Of a stretch of 20,016 nucleotides of DNA, positions 1 to 6,901 are shown piece after piece. Origin of the DNA: B3-G11 sp036985855 (GTDB taxonomy: Bacteria > Actinomycetota > Acidimicrobiia > Spongiisociales > UBA5794); the NCBI GenBank assembly GCA_036985855.1, contig BTQL01000044.1, positions 1-20,016 of the forward strand. Reading direction: 5' to 3'. The position numbers were made by a program, and so were the translations under genes. The notes under the pieces were generated by a model. The model had not been told where the DNA came from. It was given only the letters and a program-made list of their open reading frames with translations, and searched no databases. How positions within the stretch are numbered: the first letter of the stretch is position 1; each line of letters begins with the position of its first letter.

Positions 1-38
1 CGGTAGAAGCCCCGAAATCAACCAACCCCGCTGCGCGA

Positions 39-75
39 GAAAACCCTCGGGAATGTAGGTATCCCAAGGGTTTTC
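39..75 (-). terminator. Hairpin terminator after tRNA-fMet
   Basis: On the minus strand, immediately past the tRNA 3' end, GAAAACCCTTGGGA and its near-perfect complement (one G·T pair) flank an 8-nt loop. The T4 run lies inside the 3' arm rather than after it, so the A/T ends make the hairpin look bidirectional. Position and stem strength support a tRNA terminator. I see nothing else in bases 1-38. Confidence 0.75.
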
Positions 76-79
76 TTCG

Positions 80-153
<74 letters not shown>

Positions 154-168
154 TCGTGTGGAGCCGTG

Positions 169-199
169 ATTATACGGCGCAGTGGCGGGTAGCGCTCAA
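169..199 (-). promoter_or_regulatory. Promoter of tRNA-fMet
   Basis: The minus strand carries a perfect TATAAT at 174-169. A TTGAGC-like -35 lies at 199-194 with a long 19-base spacer. The predicted start falls around 162, about ten bases before the mature tRNA 5' end. The -10 is convincing; the -35 assignment is weaker. Confidence 0.6.
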
Positions 200-250
200 G
201 GTACAGCATGTCCGGGCTCCACGAGATTCGGGTCGTCGAGCCCGCGTTCA

Positions 251-300
251 CAACCTTTCGATTGTTTACATGTTAACGGTTGTAAACTACCGAAGGGTTG
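251..300. promoter_or_regulatory. 50-bp two-tier dyad, probable operator of the Xre/NTase pair
   Basis: Outer arms CAACCTTTCG (251-260) and CGAAGGGTTG (291-300) match in 9 of 10 positions as an inverted repeat. Inner arms GTTTACA (264-270) and TGTAAAC (281-287) are a perfect inverted repeat about the same centre (near 275.5). A further TGTAAA half-site lies at 301-306. The dyad overlaps the predicted -35 of the downstream Xre gene, so binding by that protein would be expected to repress it. Autoregulation is inferred; the symmetry is directly visible. Confidence 0.65.
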
Positions 301-314
301 TGTAAAATGCGAAA
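280..314 (+). promoter_or_regulatory. Promoter giving a probably leaderless transcript
   Basis: TTGTAA (280-285), a 17-base spacer and TAAAAT (303-308) form a recognisable -35/-10 pair. The expected start, about seven bases past the -10, coincides with the ATG at 315. No Shine-Dalgarno sequence is present upstream of that ATG. This suggests a leaderless mRNA, which is common in Actinobacteria. The -35 sits on the inner arm of the dyad. Confidence 0.6.
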
Positions 315-659
315 ATGGGTAAGTTCGATCCCGCCCCGACTCTCGCTGCTGCGTTGTTGAGACTTGCGCGCGACAAGGCCGACATGACGCAGACCGAACT
401 CGCCACAGCCTCTGGGGTGTCACAACAATCGGTGTCTGCCTACGAGACAGGTCGGAAAGAGCCAACGTTGCCGACCCTCCAGCGACTTCTCCGTGGAGCG
501 GGACTCGAAATGCGGATCCATCTCGAACCGATCGACTATCACGACGCCACCCTCAACAAGTTCATCCAAACGCTACAGCCAGCACTTCAGGTCGAACTGG
601 CAGAACAATCTCGACTACGTGTTGACGCCGAGCGGCTGCGCCGAGTTCGGGGCGATTGA
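315..659 (+). CDS. Xre-family helix-turn-helix protein (antitoxin-like)
   Basis: A 114-residue DNA-binding protein. Residues 24-63 form a Cro/C1-type HTH: a TQTELA scaffold helix, a GVSQQSVSAYE recognition region and the ETGRKEPTLPTL segment typical of Xre repressors. The short C-terminal part (64-114) begins GLEMRIHLEP and ends in a charged helix, as in Xre proteins that sit next to nucleotidyltransferase genes. The ATG at 315 is chosen because the promoter -10 ends seven bases before it and there is no SD. The stop overlaps the start of the next gene (TGATG), which implies translational coupling. It is probably the antitoxin and autorepressor of a two-gene module, binding the 251-300 dyad. 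The DNA-binding fold is near certain; the antitoxin role is inferred. Confidence 0.85.
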   Translation: MGKFDPAPTLAAALLRLARDKADMTQTELATASGVSQQSVSAYETGRKEPTLPTLQRLLRGAGLEMRIHLEPIDYHDATLNKFIQTLQPALQVELAEQSRLRVDAERLRRVRGD

Positions 660-1171
660 TGCCAACCCCCGACGTGAATGTTCTCCGGATACTCGAGATA
701 CTGCGGCACCACGACGTCGACTACGTCGTGATCGGCGGGTTCGCCGCAGAGCTGCACAAGGTGGCCGTCCCTCCCACGAGAGATGTCGACGTGACCCCTT
801 CTCCGACGACCGACAACCTGGCGAGACTTGCAGCAGCACTCAGCGATCTCAACGCTCGATTCAGAGTGCCCGACGGTCCAAGCGAAGGACTCGAGATTCC
901 CGGAGGCGTCAGCGCTGCGTGGCTCGCGAGCATGGTGACCGTCACGCTCTGGACCGATGCAGGCGCGCTCGACGTCGCCCTTCGTCCCGACGGCACGGGC
1001 GGATACGACGATCTCCACGAGTCGGTCACGATCATTCCATACGAGGGTTACGGCGTTCCCGTCGCGAGCCTCGCCGACGTCATCCGTTCAAAAGAGGCAG
1101 CGGGACGCGAAAAGGATCTCCTCGTACTGCCCGCACTCAAAGCACATCTGCGGCGACAGACTGGCGGGTAG
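659..1171 (+). CDS. MNT/AbiEii-like nucleotidyltransferase (putative toxin)
   Basis: A 170-residue protein of the polymerase-beta nucleotidyltransferase superfamily. The GG of the active-site loop is at 26-27 (VIGGFAAELH), followed by TRDVDV with the metal-binding Asp pair D42/D44. A third acidic residue, D105, lies in LDVAL. A C-terminal segment LADVIRSKEAAGREKD matches the conserved tail of AbiEii/JHP933-like enzymes. Such enzymes transfer NMP groups, and in toxin-antitoxin pairs they modify tRNA or proteins. The ATG at 659 overlaps the upstream TGA; a TTG at 656 would add one residue. Pairing with a coupled Xre gene suggests a toxin-antitoxin or abortive-infection module. Toxicity and target are unknown, and a housekeeping role cannot be excluded. 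Confidence 0.75.
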   Translation: MPTPDVNVLRILEILRHHDVDYVVIGGFAAELHKVAVPPTRDVDVTPSPTTDNLARLAAALSDLNARFRVPDGPSEGLEIPGGVSAAWLASMVTVTLWTDAGALDVALRPDGTGGYDDLHESVTIIPYEGYGVPVASLADVIRSKEAAGREKDLLVLPALKAHLRRQTGG

Positions 1172-1176
1172 CTCGC

Positions 1177-1500
1177 CTACTTCGCTGGGAGAGTCGCTGC
1201 GAAGTCCATACCGATGTTGATCCAGTGCGAGAGACCCGCATCCTCTGCGATCGCCTCTCCCCCAACGAGGATCCAGCCAGCCATTCTCTTTCCCGACATG
1301 TCGAAGGGTCTGACGTCGTCGAGCGCAAGGGCCGCATCTACATCGTCCTTGCCGACGCGCACCATGAGCTCCTCACCCGAGACGCAGACCGCCATGTTGC
1401 CATCGAGCAGAAATGCGATACCGCCGAACATCTTCTTCTCGTCGATATCTGGCTCGGTCGCATCGCGAACTCTCTCGGCCAAGTGCTCGTCGTATGCCAT
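1177..1500 (-). CDS. TfoX N-terminal domain protein
   Basis: A 107-residue TfoX/Sxy N-domain protein. It shows the family pattern MAYDEHLAERV at the start, EKKMFGGIAFLLDGNMAVCVSG around residues 21-42, LMVRVG at 45-50 and RPFDMSGKRMAGWI at 64-77. Stand-alone N-domain proteins of this kind are widespread in Actinobacteria, and their function is unclear despite the name, which comes from a competence regulator of gamma-proteobacteria. The ATG at 1500 is preferred because the family begins MAYDE; an in-frame TTG at 1524 would add eight unlike residues. It is convergent with the nucleotidyltransferase gene, with only five bases between the stops, so no terminator separates them. Confidence 0.85.
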   Translation of the reverse strand: MAYDEHLAERVRDATEPDIDEKKMFGGIAFLLDGNMAVCVSGEELMVRVGKDDVDAALALDDVRPFDMSGKRMAGWILVGGEAIAEDAGLSHWINIGMDFAATLPAK

Positions 1501-1596
1501 TGCGCGATCATACGCTCGCGACAAAACCGTGGAATGATGTTTCTGGCCACCTGGCTCACAACGTTTGCTTTCCCCCCTGAAGGGACTACGCGTTGC

Positions 1597-2598
1597 CTAG
1601 CTGAGGGTCTCTACCAGGACAGCCTTGATCGTGTGCATGCGGTTCTCAGCCTGATCGAAAACGATGCTCGCCTTCGACTCGAAGACCTCGTGAGTGACCT
1701 CGAGGCCGCCGGCCATGTCTGTCTCGCCGATGATCTCACCACCGACCGTGGTGTTGGCATCATGGAACGCGGGAAGACAGTGCATGAACATCGCATCGTC
1801 GTTGCCCGTGGCCGCCATCAAGTCGGCATTGACCTGGTAGCCCCGAAGTTCGTCAACCCTTGAATGCCAAACGTCCTTCGGCTCCCCCATCGACACCCAC
1901 ACATCGGTATGGACGAAGTCTGCTCCTGAAACACCTGCCTCAGCGTCGTCGGTGATCGTGATCCGTGCGCCCGTCTGGGTGGCGATTCCCTCAGCGATGG
2001 CGATGACGTCTGGTGGAGGTGCGAGATCGCTCGGGCCGATCATCCTGACGTCGCAGCCCATGAGCGCCCCCATCACAAGGAGCGAGCGGCCCATGTTGTA
2101 TCTGGCATCGCCGAGGAATGCAAACGTTGTCTCTCGCAACGGTTTCCCTGCGTGCTCATCCATCGTGAGGAAGTCCGCGAGCATTTGCGTCGGGTGCCAC
2201 TCGTTCGTCAGGCCGTTGTAGACGGGCACGCCGGCGTACTCGGCCAATATCTCCACGTTCGCCTGCGCACTGCCGCGGTATTCGATGGCGTCGTACATGC
2301 GCCCGAGAACCCGGGCGGTGTCTGCTGTGGATTCCTTGTGACCCATCTGGCTTCCACTCGGGTCGAGATAGGTGACGTGGGCTCCCTGGTCATACGCCGC
2401 GACCTCGAAGGCCGCCCTGGTCCTCGTTGATGTCTTCTCGAAGATGAGCGCGATGTTCTTCCCTGAGAGCATCCGACGCTCGGCGCCCGCGGCCTTGTCC
2501 GCTTTGAGGGCCGCCGAACGATCAAGCAGATACCTGAGTTCGGCGGGATCGTAGTCGATCACCTTGAGGAAGCTCCTCCCGGAAAGTTCAGGCGTCAT
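1597..2598 (-). CDS. arcB: Ornithine carbamoyltransferase (catabolic-type context)
   Basis: A 333-residue cytosolic transcarbamylase. It carries the carbamoyl-phosphate loop STRTR at 57-61, HPTQ at 135-138, the ornithine-side segment DVWVSMGE at 232-239, and HCLP at 273-276. Its length is normal for the family. It starts at ATG 2598, eleven bases after arcA, behind a clear AAGGAG ribosome site, so the two genes are one operon. In the arginine deiminase pathway this enzyme cleaves citrulline with phosphate to ornithine and carbamoyl phosphate. The arcA linkage is why I use arcB, but the same enzyme could serve as argF for arginine synthesis. No carbamate kinase (arcC) follows. The gene end at 1597 is not followed by a convincing U-tract terminator. 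Confidence 0.93.
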   Translation of the reverse strand: MTPELSGRSFLKVIDYDPAELRYLLDRSAALKADKAAGAERRMLSGKNIALIFEKTSTRTRAAFEVAAYDQGAHVTYLDPSGSQMGHKESTADTARVLGRMYDAIEYRGSAQANVEILAEYAGVPVYNGLTNEWHPTQMLADFLTMDEHAGKPLRETTFAFLGDARYNMGRSLLVMGALMGCDVRMIGPSDLAPPPDVIAIAEGIATQTGARITITDDAEAGVSGADFVHTDVWVSMGEPKDVWHSRVDELRGYQVNADLMAATGNDDAMFMHCLPAFHDANTTVGGEIIGETDMAGGLEVTHEVFESKASIVFDQAENRMHTIKAVLVETLS

Positions 2599-2609
2599 GG
2601 GTTCTCCTT

Positions 2610-3830
2610 CTATGCGTCACGTTCAAGCGGGCATGTCAGGCAGTGGCCTCCGCCTCTGCCCCTTCCGAGCTCGAATCCTTGGATCTCTATCACTTCGATG
2701 CCCTCTTCACGCAACCGCTGGTTGGTGAACGTGTTGCGCTCGTACGCCACAACGACACCCGGTTCAAGGGCAACGACGTTGTTGCCGTCGTCCCACTGCT
2801 CTCGGGCGGCAGCGAGTTCATCCCCACCCGTCCCGATCACTCTCAGTTCCCCGATGTCGAGGGTATCTGCAACGGCCGCGACAAGGCCATTCGCCTGCTC
2901 CTCGATCGCAAGATCATTCGGCGTATCTCCTTGGCGAATGAGCCAGACACGTGCCTCGTCGATCACAGCCCCGTACGCTGTCACAGCGTCTCGGTCGACC
3001 ATGGTGATCACCGTATCGAGATGCATGAAGGAACGAGTCTTCGGAAGCGCGACCGCAAGGACCTTCTCCGCAGCACCCGCCTCGAACAGCTTTCGCGCCA
3101 GAATCGACACAGCCTGGTGGGACGTCCTTTCCGACAGGCCAACCATCACAGCTCCATTGCCGAGCACCTGGACGTCTCCCCCTTCGATGTGGGCATGACC
3201 CCAATCCTCGGCCGATCCCCCGAACCAGATGTTCACGGGACCGTCCCCGTTGAACATCGGATGGAAGCGGTAGATGACCTCGGTAATCATCGACTCGTAT
3301 CTGCGGGCCGGCATCGCCATGGGGTTGATCGTCACCCCGTCGTAGATCCAGGACGAGGGATCACGTTGGAAGATGAAGTTCGGAAGTGGCGCAAGCGTCA
3401 GCGACGTCGGGTCGACCGACTCGTAGAAGAGCTCGACACCCGCGATTCCGAGCTCCCTGGGTACAACACCGCTGATGAGGAACTCGGCGATCTCATCTGT
3501 GGTCATGGCGTCGATTGCGGCAGAGGCGTGCGCCGATGCGGCCACGCCGATCATCCGCTCGTCGAGCATGTGGAGCAGTACCCACCGCTTTGCTTCATCA
3601 GCCGAAAGCGCCTCGGAGAAGAGCGTCTGGGCGTACAGGACGTCGACGCCCCGCTCACGCATCACTTCGGTGAACGTGTCATGTTCCTGCTCGGCCCTCT
3701 CGACCCAGATGACGTCGTCGAATAGCAGATCGGCCATGTTCGTCGGCGTAAGCCTGCGGTGCTCGAGGCCCGGCCGATGCACCATCACAGTGCGCAGCTT
3801 GCCTACCTCGGAATGCACTCCCCAGGTCAT
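2610..3830 (-). CDS. arcA: Arginine deiminase
   Basis: A 406-residue enzyme hydrolysing L-arginine to citrulline and ammonia, the first step of the arginine deiminase route. Guanidino-modifying-enzyme active-site residues are visible: FQRD with D157, EGGD at 216-219, HLD with H270/D272, and the nucleophile C397 in GGGHCLTCP. Its length matches bacterial ArcA. ATG 3830 is preferred over the GTG at 3833, since GGAG is six bases from the ATG but only three from the GTG. It lies just upstream of ornithine carbamoyltransferase with which it is co-transcribed, while arcC and an arginine/ornithine antiporter are not in the window. A perfect 23-nt palindrome upstream (3874-3896) may be its operator or the end of the preceding transcript. 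Confidence 0.96.
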   Translation of the reverse strand: MTWGVHSEVGKLRTVMVHRPGLEHRRLTPTNMADLLFDDVIWVERAEQEHDTFTEVMRERGVDVLYAQTLFSEALSADEAKRWVLLHMLDERMIGVAASAHASAAIDAMTTDEIAEFLISGVVPRELGIAGVELFYESVDPTSLTLAPLPNFIFQRDPSSWIYDGVTINPMAMPARRYESMITEVIYRFHPMFNGDGPVNIWFGGSAEDWGHAHIEGGDVQVLGNGAVMVGLSERTSHQAVSILARKLFEAGAAEKVLAVALPKTRSFMHLDTVITMVDRDAVTAYGAVIDEARVWLIRQGDTPNDLAIEEQANGLVAAVADTLDIGELRVIGTGGDELAAAREQWDDGNNVVALEPGVVVAYERNTFTNQRLREEGIEVIEIQGFELGRGRGGGHCLTCPLERDA

Positions 3831-3873
3831 CACTCTCTCCGATTGGTCGCGGGTTTCCTCGTTCTGTGGGCTG

Positions 3874-3896
3874 TAGACCGGACTGAGTCCGGTCTA
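3874..3896. promoter_or_regulatory. Perfect 23-nt palindrome upstream of arcA
   Basis: Arms TAGACCGGACT (3874-3884) and AGTCCGGTCTA (3886-3896) are exact reverse complements around one central base. It lies 43 bases before the arcA start and 35 bases after the UPF0182 stop. There is no T-run on either side, and a 1-nt loop is unfavourable as an RNA hairpin. A protein-binding operator therefore seems more likely than an intrinsic terminator, though a U-less actinobacterial terminator remains possible. Confidence 0.55.
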
Positions 3897-3931
3897 GAAC
3901 CCTGGGTACACGAGTCGGTGGACGTGGGTGC

Positions 3932-6808
3932 TCAGGCGTTGGTGCCCGACGCAGCGGCTGCGGCGTCCGCGATGATACGGTTGGCGTCTTCGATGTAGCC
4001 GCGGGCCTGGTCGACCTTCCTCTGGTACTCGGCGAGATCTCCATTGCGAAGCGCCGTATCGGCATCATCAAACGCACCCTCTGCGAGGGCAAGAAGCTGC
4101 TCGACCTGCTCCTGGACCGTGCCTTCCGGAGGGGCAGTCTCACCACCGCCGCTATCGCCGGCATCGCCACCTTCGCCTGGAGTGCCGAACAGCAACACGA
4201 GTACCTCGTCGAGGGTGTCTGCGATCTCGATCTGACTGTTGAACGAAGCGACCACTCGCTTGAACTGGGGGATGCCGCCGGTGTCTGCAGCGAGATAGAT
4301 CGGCTGGACGTAGAGCAAGGAATCGTCAATCGGAACTACGAGCAGATTGCCCTTGACGACCCGGGAGCCCTCCTGGCTCAACAAAGTGAATTCGGCCGAG
4401 ACTCGTGGGTCCTGCTCGATGAAGTCTCCCACCTGGCCCGGACCGTTGACCTGGCGATCCTCGGGCATCGCATAGGAGATCAAGTCGCCGTACTCATCGA
4501 GGGGGCCACTCTTGGCAACCACGAACGCCGACATGTTCGGCCGATCAACCGGCGTAAAGGGCTGCATCAACAGGAACGAGAGTTGCTCTTCTTCGGGCAG
4601 CTCCATCAGCAGGTAGTACGGAAGCATCGGAGCGGTCGAGAAGGTCCCGCGCAGGCGCGGTTTGGGGCTGGTGGAAGGATCACGTGCGATCTGCCATGGA
4701 TCGTTGACCTGGTAGAGATCGACAGGGTCGGTCATGTGATACAGCGTGTAAATGTCGGTCTGGATCCGGAACAGATCTTCCGGGTACCTGATGTTGTCGA
4801 CGAGCTCCGCTGGGAACTCGTCGAGCGGCTTGAAGAGTCCTGGAAAGATCCTCTGATTCGTCTGTATGAGTGGATCGCTCGGATCGAACACATACATGTC
4901 GATCGATCCGTCGTAGGCGTCGATCACAGCCTTGACAGAGTTCCGGATGTAGTTGAAGGTTCTCGGGAGATGGGAACCGCCGTTGAGTCTCGCCGTGTTC
5001 GCAAGCTCTGAGTACGGGTACCTGGCCGACACCGTGTACAGATCCAGGATCCATACGAGCCGGCCGTTCACAACAACCATGTACGGATCATCATCGGCGT
5101 ACAGGAACGGCGCCATTCGAAGGACCCGATTCTCGATATTGCGTGCGATCATCACCTTGCTCTTCGCTTCAAGCTGACTCGAGATCAAGGTGTTGAGATC
5201 GCCGAACCGCAGAGCCCAGGCAAACCGCTGGAAGAAACCACCAAGCTCCACTCCACCCTCACCGTCGTAATTCACAGTTGATGTCGATTCGGACGAACCA
5301 CCGTTCTGGGGAATGTCGACCTCGCCCTCACGGGAGCCGGCGATGAGAAAGTCGCTCTGGGAGTCATCGGAGAAGTAGATACGCGGCTGCGTGACCTCGA
5401 GACCCGGATCAGTGGTCCTGTTCACAGGCGGGATGTCCTCGATCAGGAAGTCTGGAAGCCCATCGGACGTGACACCGTTCGCGGGACTCAGTACCACACC
5501 GAGACCGTGGGTATAGATAAGGCGTTCATTCACCCAGCCACCGCCGGGGATGTTCGGCTCGTCGAGACCACGGGCAGCGATCATCACCTGGGTGAGCTCT
5601 CCGTCAATCACGTAGCGATCAACATCGACGTCATCGAAGTTGTAGTACGTCTTGATGTTCTGGAGTTCGGGGTACGTCTCTGCGAGAACGCCGGGATCCC
5701 ACAACCTGATGTTGTTGATCGTCGACCGGTTCGCTTCGACAACCTCGGCAGTGAGATCTGTGGACGCGTTGAACGGCCGTACATCCACTTCGTCGAGTCC
5801 GTAGGCATAGCGGGTGAAGTCGAGATTGTTTTGGACGTATGGCAGTTCCTTGTTCAGCTCGTTCGGCTCGACAGAGAATCGCTGCACGAGTGCCGGGTAG
5901 ATGCCCCCGACACCGATGGATGTGACCAACCATATCCCGAGCGCGATCGCGGGTAGCGCCCAACCCTTGAACCAGACGTTGACGAGCAGAATGATCGCCG
6001 AAATGATCGAGATGAAGATCAGCAGATTCAGTGCAGGAACTTGAGCGTTCACATCAGTGAACGACGCACCAAAAACAGCTCCGCGGGTCGAATACAGCAA
6101 CTCCCACTTCGCGAACACGTAACCGAGAGCCTTCAGCAACGCAATCGCTGCCACCAGAATGGAGATATGCGCCTTGACCCCGTCCGAGGTGCGCTGACCG
6201 GGCGTGCCGATCTTGATTCCACCGTTCAGGTAGTGGGCCGCGATAACAACCAGAGTCGTGATCAGGAGGAGCTGGAACATCCACCCGTACACATCCCTGT
6301 AGAGGGGCAGTCCGAACACGTAGCGTGAGATGTCATTCTGGAAGACCGGATCAACGACACCGAACGGGACACCGTTACGCCACTGCAGCCAATCCTGCCA
6401 CCACGCGGCTGCACCGAGACCCACAAGCAGAGCGAAAAATGCAGAGAAAGCGAACCTCACGAGGCGAACGCGCGGTTCGATCCATTCGTTGTATCGCTCG
6501 AGGATCTCTTCATCCGGTGTTTCCGCGAACACGAAGCTACGGGGCGAGATGCGGTCGACAACGAACAGGTTGATCCAGATGACGACGAAGGCCACGAGCA
6601 TCGCCCCCACCACAAGCCATACCTTGGTGAATGTGAGTGTGACCCACACATCGCCGGCATTGAGCGATCGGTACCACAGATAGTCAGTCCACAACGTCGC
6701 AAGCCACCGGGAGATGAGAAGGAACACGAACGCGCCGGAGAAAACGAACGTGGCAAGTCGTCGATACCGCGACGGCCGGCGGTAGCTGATGGGTTCCCGG
6801 TTGATCAC
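3932..6808 (-). CDS. UPF0182 family integral membrane protein
   Basis: A 958-residue protein of the UPF0182 (COG1615) family. The N-terminal third has about seven hydrophobic segments, near residues 18-38, 60-82, 118-136, 168-192, 212-234, 258-277 and 280-302. A very long extracytoplasmic domain of about 580 residues follows, with the family's tyrosine/proline-rich stretches (IRNSVKAVIDAYDGSIDMY; LPYYLLMELP). After a Gly/Glu-rich linker near 875-890 it ends in a helical acidic tail that ends ASGTNA. Its function is not established. In mycobacteria the homolog (Rv3193c) sits beside the PDZ/S16 protease Rv3194c, and the YlbL-like gene is nearby here as well. The start is GTG 6808, without a clear SD; TAGAAT at 6821-6816 could be a -10 that makes the message leaderless. 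Confidence 0.93.
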   Translation of the reverse strand: MINREPISYRRPSRYRRLATFVFSGAFVFLLISRWLATLWTDYLWYRSLNAGDVWVTLTFTKVWLVVGAMLVAFVVIWINLFVVDRISPRSFVFAETPDEEILERYNEWIEPRVRLVRFAFSAFFALLVGLGAAAWWQDWLQWRNGVPFGVVDPVFQNDISRYVFGLPLYRDVYGWMFQLLLITTLVVIAAHYLNGGIKIGTPGQRTSDGVKAHISILVAAIALLKALGYVFAKWELLYSTRGAVFGASFTDVNAQVPALNLLIFISIISAIILLVNVWFKGWALPAIALGIWLVTSIGVGGIYPALVQRFSVEPNELNKELPYVQNNLDFTRYAYGLDEVDVRPFNASTDLTAEVVEANRSTINNIRLWDPGVLAETYPELQNIKTYYNFDDVDVDRYVIDGELTQVMIAARGLDEPNIPGGGWVNERLIYTHGLGVVLSPANGVTSDGLPDFLIEDIPPVNRTTDPGLEVTQPRIYFSDDSQSDFLIAGSREGEVDIPQNGGSSESTSTVNYDGEGGVELGGFFQRFAWALRFGDLNTLISSQLEAKSKVMIARNIENRVLRMAPFLYADDDPYMVVVNGRLVWILDLYTVSARYPYSELANTARLNGGSHLPRTFNYIRNSVKAVIDAYDGSIDMYVFDPSDPLIQTNQRIFPGLFKPLDEFPAELVDNIRYPEDLFRIQTDIYTLYHMTDPVDLYQVNDPWQIARDPSTSPKPRLRGTFSTAPMLPYYLLMELPEEEQLSFLLMQPFTPVDRPNMSAFVVAKSGPLDEYGDLISYAMPEDRQVNGPGQVGDFIEQDPRVSAEFTLLSQEGSRVVKGNLLVVPIDDSLLYVQPIYLAADTGGIPQFKRVVASFNSQIEIADTLDEVLVLLFGTPGEGGDAGDSGGGETAPPEGTVQEQVEQLLALAEGAFDDADTALRNGDLAEYQRKVDQARGYIEDANRIIADAAAAASGTNA

Positions 6809-6815
6809 CAGCCGG

Positions 6816-6821
6816 ATTCTA
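6816..6821 (-). promoter_or_regulatory. Possible -10 element of a near-leaderless UPF0182 mRNA
   Basis: TAGAAT on the minus strand ends seven bases before the GTG start at 6808, so transcription would begin at or within a base or two of the start codon. The -35 region (GTATCA, 17-base spacer) is weak, so this is tentative. Confidence 0.35.
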
Positions 6822-6901
6822 AGGGCAAAACCGATATGTGATACCAGAGATCAGATGCAGAGCCTGCTGTCCGGAAGCGAGCGAACCGACCGATCGGATT
6901 C

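Noticed and set aside
1571..1585. Small stem-loop past the arcB stop as a terminator
   Set aside because: The stem is only three or four pairs and no U-tract follows on the minus strand.
493..1863. A 456-codon plus-strand open frame
   Set aside because: It runs across the nucleotidyltransferase gene in another frame and antisense through the TfoX and ornithine carbamoyltransferase genes. The translation is Arg/Ser-rich and has no family features.
2643..3725. A 360-codon open frame antisense to arcA
   Set aside because: Mirror of a GC-rich coding sequence. arcA carries a full active site and the antisense product looks like no protein family.
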